From contig NZ_KV813650.1 of NCBI RefSeq assembly GCF_001813675.1, positions 191,114 through 255,113 of the forward strand: DNA of 64,000 nt. The letters are read 5' to 3'. This DNA comes from Streptococcus sp. HMSC078D09. Its GTDB lineage: Bacteria; Bacillota; Bacilli; Lactobacillales; Streptococcaceae. The position numbers and the translations under genes are program-made. Position 1 is the stretch's first letter, and each line of letters starts with the position of its first letter. Below the pieces are notes generated by a model. The model did no database searches. It saw only the letters and a list, made by a program, of their open reading frames with translations, and had not been told where the DNA came from. This document shows, one piece after another, positions 1 through 8,993 of the stretch.

Positions 1-40
1 GAGGCTAGGATTTTTGTCCCAGCCTCTTTTCTTGTTAATG
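1..40. repeat. Right end of dispersed ~180 bp intergenic repeat
   Basis: The first 40 bases match the right-hand end of the repeat copies at 7578-7760 and 9419-9593 (an aggctaggac-like segment, then ttgtcccagcctc and a T run). The rest of this copy lies outside the window. It sits just beyond the stop of rex, so in the rex direction it would be its 3' untranslated region. The short inverted pair gaggct/agcctc around tttgtccc could act as a transcription terminator. Confidence 0.7.
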
Positions 41-49
41 TATAAATCT

Positions 50-697
50 TTATTCTTCGTTTTTTCGCATGAAATAAAGGAGTGTTTGCAATTCACTAGT
101 GAGATCGACATATTGGACAACAACGTCTTTAGGAACTGTCAGATGGACCGGAGAAAAGCTTAGAATTCCTTTGACACCGGCATCTACTAAAAGACTAGCA
201 ACTTCCTGCGCTTTAATACTTGGGACAGTTAAAATTGCTGTTTGAATGCCTTCTTTTTTGAGATTCTCTTTGATCGTAGAAATCCCATAAATGGGGATCC
301 CATCCTTACTTTTGGTATTAATCAGTTCATGATCATCTACATCAAAAGCCATGACAATTTTCATCTTATTGCGTTCATGGAAGCGATAGTTGAGGAGCGC
401 ACTTCCCATATTTCCGATCCCCACAATAGCGACATTGGTAATGGCATTGTCATTCAAGAGATCTGCAAAGAAGTTCATCAGTTTTTTTACGTCATAACCA
501 AATCCACGTCTTCCTAATTCACCAAAATATGAGAAATCTCGTCGAACAGTAGCAGAGTCAATCCCAATTGCATCAGCAATTTGCTTGGAATTGGCGCGCT
601 CTATTTTTTCAGAGTTAAAACGTTTAAAAATGCGGTAGTAGAGCGATAAGCGTTTTGCTGTTGCGCGTGGAATTGGAGTATTTTTATCATGTTTCAC
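50..697 (-). CDS. rex: Redox-sensing transcriptional repressor Rex
   Basis: Rex senses the NADH/NAD+ ratio and represses fermentation and NADH-recycling genes when NADH is low. The N-terminal ~80 residues form a winged helix ([14 protein letters not shown], then [13 protein letters not shown]). A Rossmann NAD(H) domain follows with the glycine motif VGIGNMGSA, and the end is the usual C-terminal helix ([11 protein letters not shown]). I chose the GTG at 697 because family alignment begins near [15 protein letters not shown] and an AAAGG site lies 10 bases upstream. A longer in-frame reading to 748 adds a poorly Rex-like stretch. At 215 residues the length is normal. High confidence in identity, moderate in the start. 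Confidence 0.95.
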   Translation of the reverse strand: MKHDKNTPIPRATAKRLSLYYRIFKRFNSEKIERANSKQIADAIGIDSATVRRDFSYFGELGRRGFGYDVKKLMNFFADLLNDNAITNVAIVGIGNMGSALLNYRFHERNKMKIVMAFDVDDHELINTKSKDGIPIYGISTIKENLKKEGIQTAILTVPSIKAQEVASLLVDAGVKGILSFSPVHLTVPKDVVVQYVDLTSELQTLLYFMRKNEE

Positions 698-780
698 AAT
701 ATCACAACCTTTCCCTCTTATTGTATAGGAAGATTGTGAAAAAATCAACTATCTTGAACGGTTTTTCAAAAATATTTTTG

Positions 781-829
781 TCTAAAGAAAAAGCTGATGG
801 TGATGGGAGAGTTCCATCAGCATCAGCTT
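781..829 (-). terminator. Rho-independent terminator of the desulfurase operon
   Basis: A 16-base stem (791-806 with 814-829, one mismatch, 7-base loop) overlaps the stop codon of the DUF4649 gene and on the minus strand runs into tttctttaga. It would end transcription coming from prs2/desulfurase/DUF1831/DUF4649. Confidence 0.85.
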
Positions 830-1043
830 AGTTTTCAGCTTGCTCTACCTTTTTCAAAAAAGCATAGAGCCCATCGACTCTCCCCTTATAGGGGAGTTTT
901 TCTCCCTTGTATTCAATGGATACGATTGAGTAAGAGTCAGGCAGGGTTACACAGCCTGAAAAATCTAGGATGCAGGCTGCAAGGTCGGGATAAGTAGTCG
1001 TTCGTTCTACTTGGTAAGCATCGATATAAGTTAGGGTTACCAT
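828..1043 (-). CDS. DUF4649 family small protein
   Basis: This 71-residue protein begins MVTLTYIDAYQ and resembles the small streptococcal proteins grouped as DUF4649. The function is unknown. The ATG at 1043 is preceded by AGAGG at a normal distance and begins one base after the stop of the upstream DUF1831 gene, so the two are surely co-translated. A longer reading from 1082 would overlap DUF1831 and has no better ribosome site. It has no signal peptide, membrane segment or cysteine pair motif. Its constant position behind a cysteine desulfurase suggests a link to sulfur transfer, but this is inference. Confidence 0.75.
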   Translation of the reverse strand: MVTLTYIDAYQVERTTTYPDLAACILDFSGCVTLPDSYSIVSIEYKGEKLPYKGRVDGLYAFLKKVEQAEN

Positions 1044-1044
1044 A

Positions 1045-1392
1045 TTAGGCCTCTGTTTTGTTGAAAATTTCTCTTTCGACAAGACTATCCATTAAGAAAT
1101 AGAATTTTTGTTGGATAATGTCATTTTCTGGATTTTTAAAGATATTAACCAGGCGAAGCCCAGACTTGTCTGTAATATTGATCTTAAAACCTGTCAAATC
1201 TTTATTGAAAATGATTTTAAGTAGGAAGCCTTCGCCGCTATTTGGAACGGCTTCGAGCAAACGATTTAACTCATAATTTCCAACTTTTGTAACGGCGAAT
1301 GTATTGTCACATAAGGTATATTTTTTTACATTTGGGTGTAGACTATAGGTATATTTGCAGTCTTTCAATGAAACACTTGTTTCAAAAGCCAT
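1045..1392 (-). CDS. DUF1831 family protein
   Basis: A 115-residue cytosolic protein (starts MAFETSVSLKDC) matching the DUF1831 family of lactic acid bacteria, which is typically encoded directly after a NifS-like desulfurase. No catalytic motif is visible. The gap to the desulfurase stop is 9 bases and to the next gene 1 base, so it is the middle member of an operon. It may assist sulfur transfer or tRNA thiolation, but nothing in the sequence proves this. Confidence 0.8.
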   Translation of the reverse strand: MAFETSVSLKDCKYTYSLHPNVKKYTLCDNTFAVTKVGNYELNRLLEAVPNSGEGFLLKIIFNKDLTGFKINITDKSGLRLVNIFKNPENDIIQQKFYFLMDSLVEREIFNKTEA

Positions 1393-1401
1393 ATTGTTCT
1401 C

Positions 1402-2514
1402 CTATGATAAAATTTCTTTAAGTTTTGAAAGGAAGTCTTGAACCTCCTCTACGGTATTGAGTTCTGAAAAACTAATTCGAAGGGATTCTTTTAAGCGTGA
1501 GCTATCTTTTCCATAGAGTGCCTCAAGGACATGGCTGGGTTGAACTGTACCAGCGGTACAAGCAGAACCTGTAGAGACAGAAATTCCAGCAAGATCGAGT
1601 CGCATCAGTAAAACGTCATTTTGGACACCCGGAAAGCCAAGATTCCAAACAAATGGAAGATGATCTTCATTCGCATTAACGTAGTAGTCGTAGGCTGCTA
1701 AACCATTGACTAGTTCTTGGCCCAGTTTTTGAACCTGGTTGAAATTTTCTTCTTGATGAAGTGTAGCTTGCTGAAGCGCGGTTGCCATCCCTACAATAGA
1801 AATGAGATTTTCCGTGCTGGCTCTCATCTTACTTTCCTGATCCCCACCATGGATGAGATTATCAAAATCTGGGACGGCTGCATAAAGGAAGCCGACTCCT
1901 TTTGGTCCGTGGAATTTGTGGGCAGAAGCACTGAGAAAATTAATTCCCAACTCTTCGGGATTGACGGGGACCTTTCCGATTGCTTGGACAGCATCAACGT
2001 GAAAGGCAGCTGGATGATCTTTTAAGAGTTCTCCGATTTCTTTAATCGGTAGAAGATCGCCTGTCTCGTTATTGGCAAACATGGTAGAGACAAGAATGGT
2101 ATCTGGTCTAAGAGCCGCCTTGATATCACTAGCCTGAATGCGTCCATCTCTTGGTTGGACGATCGTAACTTCAAATCCGAAACGTTCTACAAGATATTCG
2201 ATGGGTTCTAGAACCGCATGGTGTTCCAAAGCAGTCGTAATGATGTGTTTGCCATCCGCTTGGTGTTTCAAGCAATAGCCTTTTATAACGGTATTATTAC
2301 TTTCTGATCCACCTGAGGTGAAGAAGATACGATTTGGAAGAGTATGGAGTGACTGAGCAATCTGCTCGCGAGATTCTCGAAGGAGTTTACTAGCCATCCG
2401 TCCATGAGCATGAAGGCTCGATGGATTTCCAAAAGTGGTCTTCATGGTTTCAGACATTTTATCAATGACTTCAGGTAGAAGGGGAGTTGTTGCGGCATTA
2501 TCAAAATATATCAC
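1402..2514 (-). CDS. iscS: Cysteine desulfurase, NifS/IscS type
   Basis: A PLP enzyme that takes sulfur from cysteine, giving alanine and an enzyme persulfide for tRNA thiolation or Fe-S assembly. Visible marks are the N-terminal YFDNAATTP, the histidine in LEHHAVL (about 98-99), the PLP lysine in SASAHKFHGPKG (K200) and the active cysteine in STGSACTAG (C319) on a short loop. At 370 residues it is the usual streptococcal length. It lies 9 bases after prs2 and before DUF1831/DUF4649 in one operon. No SufS-type long insertion is seen. Which sulfur acceptor it serves (for example MnmA) cannot be read from the sequence. Confidence 0.93.
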   Translation of the reverse strand: MIYFDNAATTPLLPEVIDKMSETMKTTFGNPSSLHAHGRMASKLLRESREQIAQSLHTLPNRIFFTSGGSESNNTVIKGYCLKHQADGKHIITTALEHHAVLEPIEYLVERFGFEVTIVQPRDGRIQASDIKAALRPDTILVSTMFANNETGDLLPIKEIGELLKDHPAAFHVDAVQAIGKVPVNPEELGINFLSASAHKFHGPKGVGFLYAAVPDFDNLIHGGDQESKMRASTENLISIVGMATALQQATLHQEENFNQVQKLGQELVNGLAAYDYYVNANEDHLPFVWNLGFPGVQNDVLLMRLDLAGISVSTGSACTAGTVQPSHVLEALYGKDSSRLKESLRISFSELNTVEEVQDFLSKLKEILS

Positions 2515-2523
2515 ATTAAGACC

Positions 2524-3480
2524 TTATTTCTTGTGGTAGGCAAATAGAGGACTAACAGGTTTTCTTTCTTGAATGCGAACAATAGCTTCAGCGATCAGTT
2601 CGCTAGCTGTCAGATAGTTAATATTTTTAGGAGTTGGTCCGTTTGGAGCAACAGAATCGGTTACTAAGATTTCTTTGATCGGAGCTTGGTCTAATAACTC
2701 GACAGCACCTTTTACAAATAAACCATGGCTTGATACAGCATAAATTTCAGTAGCTCCTTCTCGTTCGACGATTTTCGCAGCTTCTGAGAATGTCTTACCG
2801 GTATTGAGGATATCGTCAATCAAGATCGCTTTCTTATCTTTGACATCCCCGATAATATAGCCATAATCACGGTTCGCATCATCTTGCTCGTAATCAATGA
2901 TCGCAATCGGTGCATCAAGATATTCAGCTAAACTACGAGCTCGTTTGACACCAGAGTTTTTAGGGCTGACGACGACGACATCAGGCCCTGTTAGACCTTT
3001 GTTGATGTAGTGTTCTGCAAAAAGTGGAATGGTAAAGAGGTTATCCACGGCAATATCGAAGAAACCTTGAACCTGAACAGCATGGAGATCCAGTGTGACA
3101 ACGCGATCCACCCCAGCTTTGACCAACATGTTTGCGACGAGCTTAGCTGTGATTGGTTCGCGAGGAGCAGCAGTCCGGTCTTGGCGGGCATAACCGAAGT
3201 AAGGCATGACCACATTGACAGTATTTGCGCTGGCCCGTTGGCAAGCATCTACCATAATTAACAGTTCCATCAAGTGATTGTTGACAGGGAAACTGGTTGA
3301 TTGAATGATATAAATATCATATCCACGAACACTTTCCTCAATATTGACTTGGATTTCACCATCTGAGAATTGACGGGATGAAATTTTCCCAAGTGGAACC
3401 CCAGCGTGATCCGCAATCTTTTGCGCAATCTCTGGATTTGAATTGAGAGAGAAGAGCTTCATATTTTTTTTATCTGACAT
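2524..3480 (-). CDS. prs2: Ribose-phosphate pyrophosphokinase, second paralogue type (Prs2)
   Basis: Makes PRPP from ribose 5-phosphate and ATP for nucleotide, His/Trp and NAD synthesis. The family core is clear: the N-terminal [10 protein letters not shown], the catalytic-loop region [11 protein letters not shown], and the PRPP-binding loop [18 protein letters not shown]. The segment that is usually SPDHGG in class I enzymes reads [11 protein letters not shown] here, as expected for the divergent second Prs of streptococci next to the desulfurase and relQ. The paralogue prs1 is not in this window. It starts the minus-strand operon, facing away from the CYTH gene. Confidence 0.92.
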   Translation of the reverse strand: MSDKKNMKLFSLNSNPEIAQKIADHAGVPLGKISSRQFSDGEIQVNIEESVRGYDIYIIQSTSFPVNNHLMELLIMVDACQRASANTVNVVMPYFGYARQDRTAAPREPITAKLVANMLVKAGVDRVVTLDLHAVQVQGFFDIAVDNLFTIPLFAEHYINKGLTGPDVVVVSPKNSGVKRARSLAEYLDAPIAIIDYEQDDANRDYGYIIGDVKDKKAILIDDILNTGKTFSEAAKIVEREGATEIYAVSSHGLFVKGAVELLDQAPIKEILVTDSVAPNGPTPKNINYLTASELIAEAIVRIQERKPVSPLFAYHKK

Positions 3481-3552
3481 GTGATTCCAACCTCATTTAG
3501 ATTTTTGATCTTAGCACTATTTTAGCAAAAATTTGCGATAATTTCAGCTATT

Positions 3553-4110
3553 TTACAATCTTTCCGCCAATCTGGCGATTTTATTTTTAGCAGCTTTGTA
3601 GACGATTCCATGCTCTTTGATGAACTGATGGAAATTTTCTTCCTGCTCAGCAGTTTCGACCTCGATTTCTAATTCATAATCTTCAGTGTCTAGATAGAGA
3701 CTGCGGTCTAGTGCTACTAAGCCTGCATCAGTTTCTTTTTCGAATCGTTCTGTTGTAAGGCTTCCCCAGACCGCGAGTTGCTCAACTGGGATTTCTTTAG
3801 ATTTCAAGAGTTTTTTGATTTCTCCGTCAGGAAACTGTTGTTGTTGAAGAATCTCCTTGGTTTCTTCTGGGTTGAGGTCTTGATTGTACTCGAAATGGCC
3901 AACATCTTCAGGGACTTTGAGAGTCAATTCAGCCTGATCTGTGAAAGTACGCACCCGCAAGGCCATTTTTTCCTTACGGATGAGCTGGTCGGGTGTATCG
4001 ATATAGTGATTGGTTTGGACAACCAATTCTGTATCAGCAAAAAGTGGAAGGAGGGATTGGTATTCCTCCTTGTCTAGCATGGTTTTGTATTCAATTTCTA
4101 AATGGTTCAT
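3553..4110 (-). CDS. CYTH domain protein (inorganic triphosphate-type hydrolase)
   Basis: A CYTH/triphosphate tunnel protein of 185 residues with the defining N-terminal EIEYKTMLD (ExExK signature) and alternating charged strands (ALRVRTF, ELTLKVPE, ELEIEVE). Family members hydrolyse tripolyphosphate or thiamine triphosphate; here the substrate is unknown. It stands divergently next to relQ, the alarmone synthetase, as in other streptococci, so a role in polyphosphate/nucleotide balance is plausible but inferred. The start at 4110 is the only sensible one. Confidence 0.88.
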   Translation of the reverse strand: MNHLEIEYKTMLDKEEYQSLLPLFADTELVVQTNHYIDTPDQLIRKEKMALRVRTFTDQAELTLKVPEDVGHFEYNQDLNPEETKEILQQQQFPDGEIKKLLKSKEIPVEQLAVWGSLTTERFEKETDAGLVALDRSLYLDTEDYELEIEVETAEQEENFHQFIKEHGIVYKAAKNKIARLAERL

Positions 4111-4205
4111 TTTGTGGTCCTTTGCTTTTTTTCAAAAGCGATTCATGATATAATAAGAGATGTGTTTATTGTATACAAAAATGGTTCAGATTACAAGGTG
4201 GTAGG

Positions 4206-4877
4206 ATGGCAATTGATTGGGAAAACTTCTTAGATCCGTATATCCAAGCAGTTGGGGAATTAAAAATCAAACTGCGTGGGATTCGTAAGCAATATCGTAA
4301 GCAACAAAAGCATTCTCCAATTGAGTTTGTTACAGGACGGGTCAAGCCGATTGAGAGCATTCGCGAAAAGATGATCCGAAGAAATATTTCTGAAGAAAAT
4401 CTGGCTCAGGATATGCAAGATATTGCTGGTCTTCGCATCATGGTCCAGTTTGTGGATGACGTCGAAGAGATCCTAGAGGTTCTGAGACAACGGCAGGATA
4501 TGCGCGTGGTCCAAGAGCGAGATTACATCCGCCACAAGAAATCAAGTGGCTACCGGAGTTACCACGTCGTGGTCGAGTATCCGGTCGATACCATTGATGG
4601 AAATGAAACGATCTTAGCAGAGATTCAAATTCGGACCTTGTCCATGAATTTTTGGGCAACCATTGAACACTCGCTTAATTATAAATATAAAGGAGACTTT
4701 CCAGACGAGATCAAAAAACGCTTAGAGACGACAGCAAACCTGGCCTATCTCTTGGATGAAGAGATGGGGGCAATTCGGGATGCGATTCAGGAGGCTCAAG
4801 CCCTGTTTGATCCACTTCATCGTAAGTTAAATGATGGCGTTGGAAATAGTGATGACACAGATGAAGACTACAGGTAA
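4206..4877 (+). CDS. relQ: Small alarmone synthetase RelQ (GTP pyrophosphokinase)
   Basis: Transfers pyrophosphate from ATP to GTP/GDP to make (p)ppGpp. It consists of a synthetase domain only (223 residues), with no HD hydrolase and no TGS/ACT regulatory domains. Conserved pieces are [15 protein letters not shown], the GLRIMVQF strand, [13 protein letters not shown] and [18 protein letters not shown] promoter with an extended -10 (TGATATAAT, -10 at 4149-4154) precedes it. It overlaps nadK by 17 bases, starting an operon relQ-nadK-rluD, probably extending to pta. Confidence 0.95.
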   Translation: MAIDWENFLDPYIQAVGELKIKLRGIRKQYRKQQKHSPIEFVTGRVKPIESIREKMIRRNISEENLAQDMQDIAGLRIMVQFVDDVEEILEVLRQRQDMRVVQERDYIRHKKSSGYRSYHVVVEYPVDTIDGNETILAEIQIRTLSMNFWATIEHSLNYKYKGDFPDEIKKRLETTANLAYLLDEEMGAIRDAIQEAQALFDPLHRKLNDGVGNSDDTDEDYR

Positions 4878-5679
4878 AAAAGTATCCATTATTCGCAATC
4901 GCAAGCGTCAAAGTGAAGAGGTTTTTCAGCAGTTGCGCTACAAGCTTCGGAAAAATAATTTTATTTTGACGGAGAAGCACCCGGATATTGTGATTTCAAT
5001 TGGTGGCGATGGGATGTTGTTATCAGCCTTTCACAAGTATGAACACCAGTTGGATCGGGTGCGATTTGTTGGCGTCCATACCGGACACTTAGGATTCTAT
5101 ACGGATTACTTAGACAGTGAAATCGATAAGCTGGTTGAGAATTTGAAATATGATACAGGCGCTAAGGTTTCTTACCCTATTTTGAATGTCAAGATTACTT
5201 TCGAAAATGGGGAAACCCGTACCATGAGAGCTTTGAACGAAGCAACGATTAAGAGAAGCGACCGAACCATGGTTGCTGATCTCACGATTAATGGAGTGGA
5301 TTTTGAGCGCTTCAGAGGAGACGGGATCACCGTTTCGACTCCTACAGGAAGTACGGCTTACAATAAATCCTTGGGAGGAGCAGTCCTTCACCCAACTATT
5401 GAGGCGCTGCAAATCGCTGAGATCGCCAGTCTCAACAACCGTGTTTATCGTACCTTGGGTTCTTCTGTCATTGTCCCTAAAAAGGATAAGATCGAGATTA
5501 CACCGACGAGACCTGGCTTCCACATTATCTCTGTCGATAATTCAACCTATTCTTACCGCAATATTGCAAAAGTAGAGTATCAGATCGACAACCATAAGAT
5601 TAATTTTGTGGCAAGTTCCAGTCACACCAGTTTCTGGAATCGGGTCAAGGATGCCTTTATCGGAGATGACGGAGAATGA
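4861..5679 (+). CDS. nadK: NAD kinase
   Basis: Phosphorylates NAD to NADP using ATP or polyphosphate. The kinase glycine motif [12 protein letters not shown], the NE/D motif in [14 protein letters not shown] and the C-terminal domain signature [16 protein letters not shown] are all present. I prefer the ATG at 4861 (MKTTGKK..., 272 residues) because family proteins begin there. In-frame ATGs at 4831, 4834 and 4852 would only lengthen the overlap with relQ. Coupled translation with relQ and with rluD (ATGA overlap) is likely. Confidence 0.95.
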   Translation: MKTTGKKVSIIRNRKRQSEEVFQQLRYKLRKNNFILTEKHPDIVISIGGDGMLLSAFHKYEHQLDRVRFVGVHTGHLGFYTDYLDSEIDKLVENLKYDTGAKVSYPILNVKITFENGETRTMRALNEATIKRSDRTMVADLTINGVDFERFRGDGITVSTPTGSTAYNKSLGGAVLHPTIEALQIAEIASLNNRVYRTLGSSVIVPKKDKIEITPTRPGFHIISVDNSTYSYRNIAKVEYQIDNHKINFVASSSHTSFWNRVKDAFIGDDGE

Positions 5680-6569
5680 GATTTGAATTCATTGTCGATG
5701 AGCATGTCAAGGTTAAGACCTTTCTGAAAAAGCACGAGGTTTCTAAAGGCCTTTTGGCTAAGATTAAGTTTCGTGGAGGCCAGATCCTTGTCAATGGTCG
5801 TCCGGAGAATGCGATTTATTTGTTGGATATTGGGGATCACTTGGTCATAGACATTCCAGCAGAAGAAGGTTTTGAAACCCTAAAACCTATGGATCGACCT
5901 TTGGATATTTTGTTTGAAGATGATCATTTTTTGGTCTTAAACAAACCTTTTGGCATCGCCTCGATTCCAAGTGCGATTCATTCTAATACTTTAGCAAATT
6001 TTGTAAAAGGCTATTATGTGAAGCAAGGCTATGAGAACCAGCAGGTCCACATAGTCACTCGCCTGGATAAAGATACGAGTGGCGTTATGCTCTTTGCCAA
6101 ACATGGCTATGCCCATGCCCGTTTAGATAAGCAATTGCAAGCCAAAACGATTCAGAAACGCTATTACGCCTTGGTCAAGGGATCTGGGAAGCTTGATCCT
6201 GTCGGAGAGATTATTGCTCCGATTGCGCGTGATGAAGATTCAATTATCACCCGCAAGGTAGCTAAAGGTGGAAAATACGCTCATACAAGCTACCAGGTTG
6301 TTCAATCTTTTGGTGATATTCACCTAGTGGATATTCAGTTACACACAGGCCGAACCCATCAGATCCGTGTTCATTTTTCCCATATTGGTTTTCCACTTTT
6401 GGGAGATGATCTCTATGGCGGGAGTTTAGAAGACGGCATTGAGCGCCAAGCCCTTCATTGTCATCGTCTATCCTATTATCACCCATTTCTAGAGGAAGAG
6501 TTGGTCATAGAAAGTCCACTGCCTCCAGATTTTCAAGCTGTATTAACACAGCTTCAAACAAGTTATTAA
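5676..6569 (+). CDS. rluD: RluA-family 23S rRNA pseudouridine synthase
   Basis: Isomerises uridine in rRNA (RluD/RluA family). The catalytic aspartate lies in the motif [14 protein letters not shown] and the family end motif [14 protein letters not shown] is intact. The N-terminal ~75 residues resemble the S4-like RNA-binding region ([17 protein letters not shown]). The start codon overlaps the nadK stop as ATGA. Site specificity (RluD versus RluC/RluA) cannot be decided from sequence reading; the symbol follows the usual annotation at this locus. Confidence 0.9.
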   Translation: MRFEFIVDEHVKVKTFLKKHEVSKGLLAKIKFRGGQILVNGRPENAIYLLDIGDHLVIDIPAEEGFETLKPMDRPLDILFEDDHFLVLNKPFGIASIPSAIHSNTLANFVKGYYVKQGYENQQVHIVTRLDKDTSGVMLFAKHGYAHARLDKQLQAKTIQKRYYALVKGSGKLDPVGEIIAPIARDEDSIITRKVAKGGKYAHTSYQVVQSFGDIHLVDIQLHTGRTHQIRVHFSHIGFPLLGDDLYGGSLEDGIERQALHCHRLSYYHPFLEEELVIESPLPPDFQAVLTQLQTSY

Positions 6570-6590
6570 TTATTAAAAGGAGTAAAACTC

Positions 6591-7565
6591 ATGGAAGTTT
6601 TTGAAAATCTCAAAGCCAACCTCGTTGGTAAGAATGCTCGTATTGTGTTACCAGAAGGGGAAGAACCTCGTATTCTGCAAGCAGCGAAACGCATTGTTAA
6701 AGAAACAGACGTGACACCTGTCTTGCTTGGTAATCCAGATAAGATTCGGATTTATCTTGAAATTGAAGGAGTCTTGGATGGATACGAAGTCATCGACCCG
6801 CATTCTTACTCAGGTTTTGAAGAGATGGTTGCTTCCTTAGTTGAGCGCCGTAAGGGTAAAATGACAGATGAAGAGGCACGTCAAATTTTGAAAGACGATG
6901 TCAACTACTTTGGTGTCATGTTGGTACATTTGGGAATCGTTGATGGTATGGTTTCAGGTGCCATTCACTCAACTGCTGCAACTGTTCGTCCTGCCCTTCA
7001 AATCATCAAAACTCGTCCAAATGTCAAACGAACCTCAGGTGCCTTCCTCATGGTACGCGGAACTGAACGTTACTTGTTTGGGGACTGTGCCATCAATATT
7101 AATCCAGATGCAGAAGGCTTGGCTGAAATTGCCATCAACTCAGCTATCACAGCCAAGATGTTTGGAATTGATCCCAAAATTGCCATGTTGAGCTATTCAA
7201 CAAAAGGTTCTGGTTTTGGCGAAAGTGTTGATAAAGTAGTGGAAGCAACAAAAATCGCTCATGAACTTCGTCCAGACCTTGAAATTGATGGAGAATTGCA
7301 ATTTGACGCTGCCTTTTTACCAGAAACAGCAGCCTTGAAAGCTCCAGGAAGCAAGGTAGCAGGTCAAGCTAATGTCTTTATCTTCCCTGGTATTGAAGCA
7401 GGTAATATTGGATATAAGATGGCAGAACGTCTTGGTGGCTTTGCGGCGGTAGGTCCTGTCTTGCAAGGGTTGAACAAACCAGTCAATGACCTCTCTCGTG
7501 GATGTAATGCAGATGACGTTTACAAATTGACCTTGATTACTGCAGCTCAAGCCGTGGAACAATAA
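6591..7565 (+). CDS. pta: Phosphate acetyltransferase
   Basis: Interconverts acetyl-CoA and acetyl phosphate, the first step of the Pta-AckA ATP-yielding acetate pathway. The protein is the short (324-residue) Gram-positive form without the N-terminal regulatory domain. Family stretches include VLPEGEEPRIL near the start, VSGAIHSTAATVRPALQII, and GCNADDVYKL near the C-terminus. A good AAAGGAGT site precedes the ATG, 21 bases after rluD. The gene is followed directly by a copy of the dispersed repeat, which probably ends the operon. Confidence 0.96.
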   Translation: MEVFENLKANLVGKNARIVLPEGEEPRILQAAKRIVKETDVTPVLLGNPDKIRIYLEIEGVLDGYEVIDPHSYSGFEEMVASLVERRKGKMTDEEARQILKDDVNYFGVMLVHLGIVDGMVSGAIHSTAATVRPALQIIKTRPNVKRTSGAFLMVRGTERYLFGDCAININPDAEGLAEIAINSAITAKMFGIDPKIAMLSYSTKGSGFGESVDKVVEATKIAHELRPDLEIDGELQFDAAFLPETAALKAPGSKVAGQANVFIFPGIEAGNIGYKMAERLGGFAAVGPVLQGLNKPVNDLSRGCNADDVYKLTLITAAQAVEQ

Positions 7566-7577
7566 GAAATGCATTTA

Positions 7578-7760
7578 GAGAGTGGGACAGAAATTGGTAA
7601 TTCGTTAGAATTCGATTTCGTCGTCCCACCTCCGCACAGTTGAGTAGGGCTGTAAAAGCTGATGAAATCAGCGTAGTAGAGCCCACTCAACCACTGCGTC
7701 TTGCTCAACAATCTAAAGACAATTGAGAGGCCAGGACTTTTGTCCCAGCCTCTTTTTCTT
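7578..7760. repeat. Dispersed ~180 bp structured intergenic repeat, copy A
   Basis: Nearly identical to 9419-9593 over its whole length, and its right end matches bases 1-40. The ends are imperfect inverted repeats (gagagtgggacag... against ...ttttgtcccagcctc). Inside, gtgggac/gtcccac pair, and a nested long stem (gttgagtagggct with agcccactcaac around agctgat/atcagc) can form. The right end carries a T run, so it can terminate pta. It encodes no convincing protein. It looks like a non-autonomous repeat or structured RNA element of oral streptococci. Confidence 0.85.
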
Positions 7761-7796
7761 TATAAAATCAGAATTTCTAAACTCTAACCCATTCTA

Positions 7797-7811
7797 TGGT
7801 ATACTAGGAAT
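7797..7811 (+). promoter_or_regulatory. Extended -10 promoter of mutY (leaderless)
   Basis: TGGTATACT (TG at 7797-7798, -10 hexamer 7800-7805) lies six bases before the ATG at 7812. The expected transcription start coincides with the start codon, leaving no room for a ribosome binding site. No clear -35 is seen, as usual for extended -10 promoters. Confidence 0.6.
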
Positions 7812-8966
7812 ATGTTAGATTTAAAAGATTACGGGATTATCATGTGGGAGGAGGAAAAAATTGCTTCCTTCCGTGAAAAGTTATTAGCCTGGTATGATGC
7901 CCATAAACGGGATCTCCCTTGGAGAAGGACGCAGGATCCTTATAAAATTTGGATTTCAGAAATTATGCTCCAGCAGACACGTGTCGATACGGTGATTCCT
8001 TATTATGAGCGTTTTCTGAATTGGTTTCCGACAGTTGCTGATTTGGCTCAGGCATCTGAGGAAAAGCTCTTAAAAGCTTGGGAAGGCTTGGGGTATTACT
8101 CACGTGTCCGCAACATGCAGAAGGCTGCCCAGCAAATCATGGAGGAGCATGGGGGAGTGTTCCCATCAAGCTACGAGTCTATCTCAAAACTGAAGGGCAT
8201 TGGGCCTTATACAGCTGGTGCCATTGCTAGTATTGCTTTTGGATTGCCAGAGCCGGCAGTAGATGGCAATGTCATGCGTGTTTTAGCTCGTTTGTTTGAG
8301 GTCGACTACGATATCGGAATCCCAACCAATCGTAAGATTTTTCAAGCTATGATGGAACTCTTGATTGATCCAGACCGTCCTGGTGATTTTAATCAGGCTT
8401 TGATGGATTTGGGCTCAGATATTGAGTCCCCAGTCAATCCACGGCCAGAAGAAAGTCCTGTCAAGGAATTTAGCGCGGCCTACCAACATGGGACCATGGA
8501 TCGTTATCCCATTAAGGCTCCTAAAAAGAAACCGGTACCTGTCTATCTAACAGCCTTTATTATCAAGGATAGTCAAGGACGCTACTTGCTGGAGAAAAAT
8601 GAGCGAGAAGGACTCTTGTCAGGCTTCTGGCATTTCCCCTTGATCGAAGTGGATAGCCTATCTGAGAACCTAGGTCAATTATCTCTATTGGATGGGAAGG
8701 GGGATGCAGAGAGTAACCCAGAAATTCTTTCTTTTGAACAGGACTATGACTTGGCCATTGAATGGCAGGACAGATCGTATCCTATCGTCCAGCATATCTT
8801 TTCGCATCGCAAGTGGCAGGTTCAGATTCGTTACGGCCTAGTAAAAGAAGGAGAGCAACCAGCAAGCGAATCGACTGTTTGGTTAACACCAGAAGAATTT
8901 TCGTACTATCCTTTTGCTAAACCCCAGCAGAAGATTTGGACGACTTTTTCGGAAAATGAAAAATAG
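7812..8966 (+). CDS. mutY: Adenine DNA glycosylase MutY, lacking the Fe-S cluster cysteines
   Basis: Removes adenine mispaired with 8-oxoguanine. The helix-hairpin-helix region (LKGIGPYTAGAIASIAF), the catalytic aspartate region (EPAVDGNVMRVLARL) and LQQTRVDTVIPYY are present, followed by a C-terminal NUDIX-like 8-oxoG recognition domain (about 235-384, HFPLIEV, HIFSHRKW). The usual four cysteines after MDLG are absent: the segment reads DIESPVNPRPEESPVKEFS. Clusterless MutY is known in Lactobacillales. The start at 7812 (MLDLKDYG) follows the conserved streptococcal N-terminus although no ribosome site exists. Confidence 0.93.
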   Translation: MLDLKDYGIIMWEEEKIASFREKLLAWYDAHKRDLPWRRTQDPYKIWISEIMLQQTRVDTVIPYYERFLNWFPTVADLAQASEEKLLKAWEGLGYYSRVRNMQKAAQQIMEEHGGVFPSSYESISKLKGIGPYTAGAIASIAFGLPEPAVDGNVMRVLARLFEVDYDIGIPTNRKIFQAMMELLIDPDRPGDFNQALMDLGSDIESPVNPRPEESPVKEFSAAYQHGTMDRYPIKAPKKKPVPVYLTAFIIKDSQGRYLLEKNEREGLLSGFWHFPLIEVDSLSENLGQLSLLDGKGDAESNPEILSFEQDYDLAIEWQDRSYPIVQHIFSHRKWQVQIRYGLVKEGEQPASESTVWLTPEEFSYYPFAKPQQKIWTTFSENEK

Positions 8967-8993
8967 CTAGAGATTATTCTCTAGCTAATTTTT

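Noticed and set aside
690-750. Possible Rex operator (ttgtgaaaaaatcaac and a tttcacaat half) ahead of rex
   Set aside because: Only half-sites are present; the second arm does not form the TTGTGAA-N4-TTCACAA palindrome, so autoregulation cannot be claimed.
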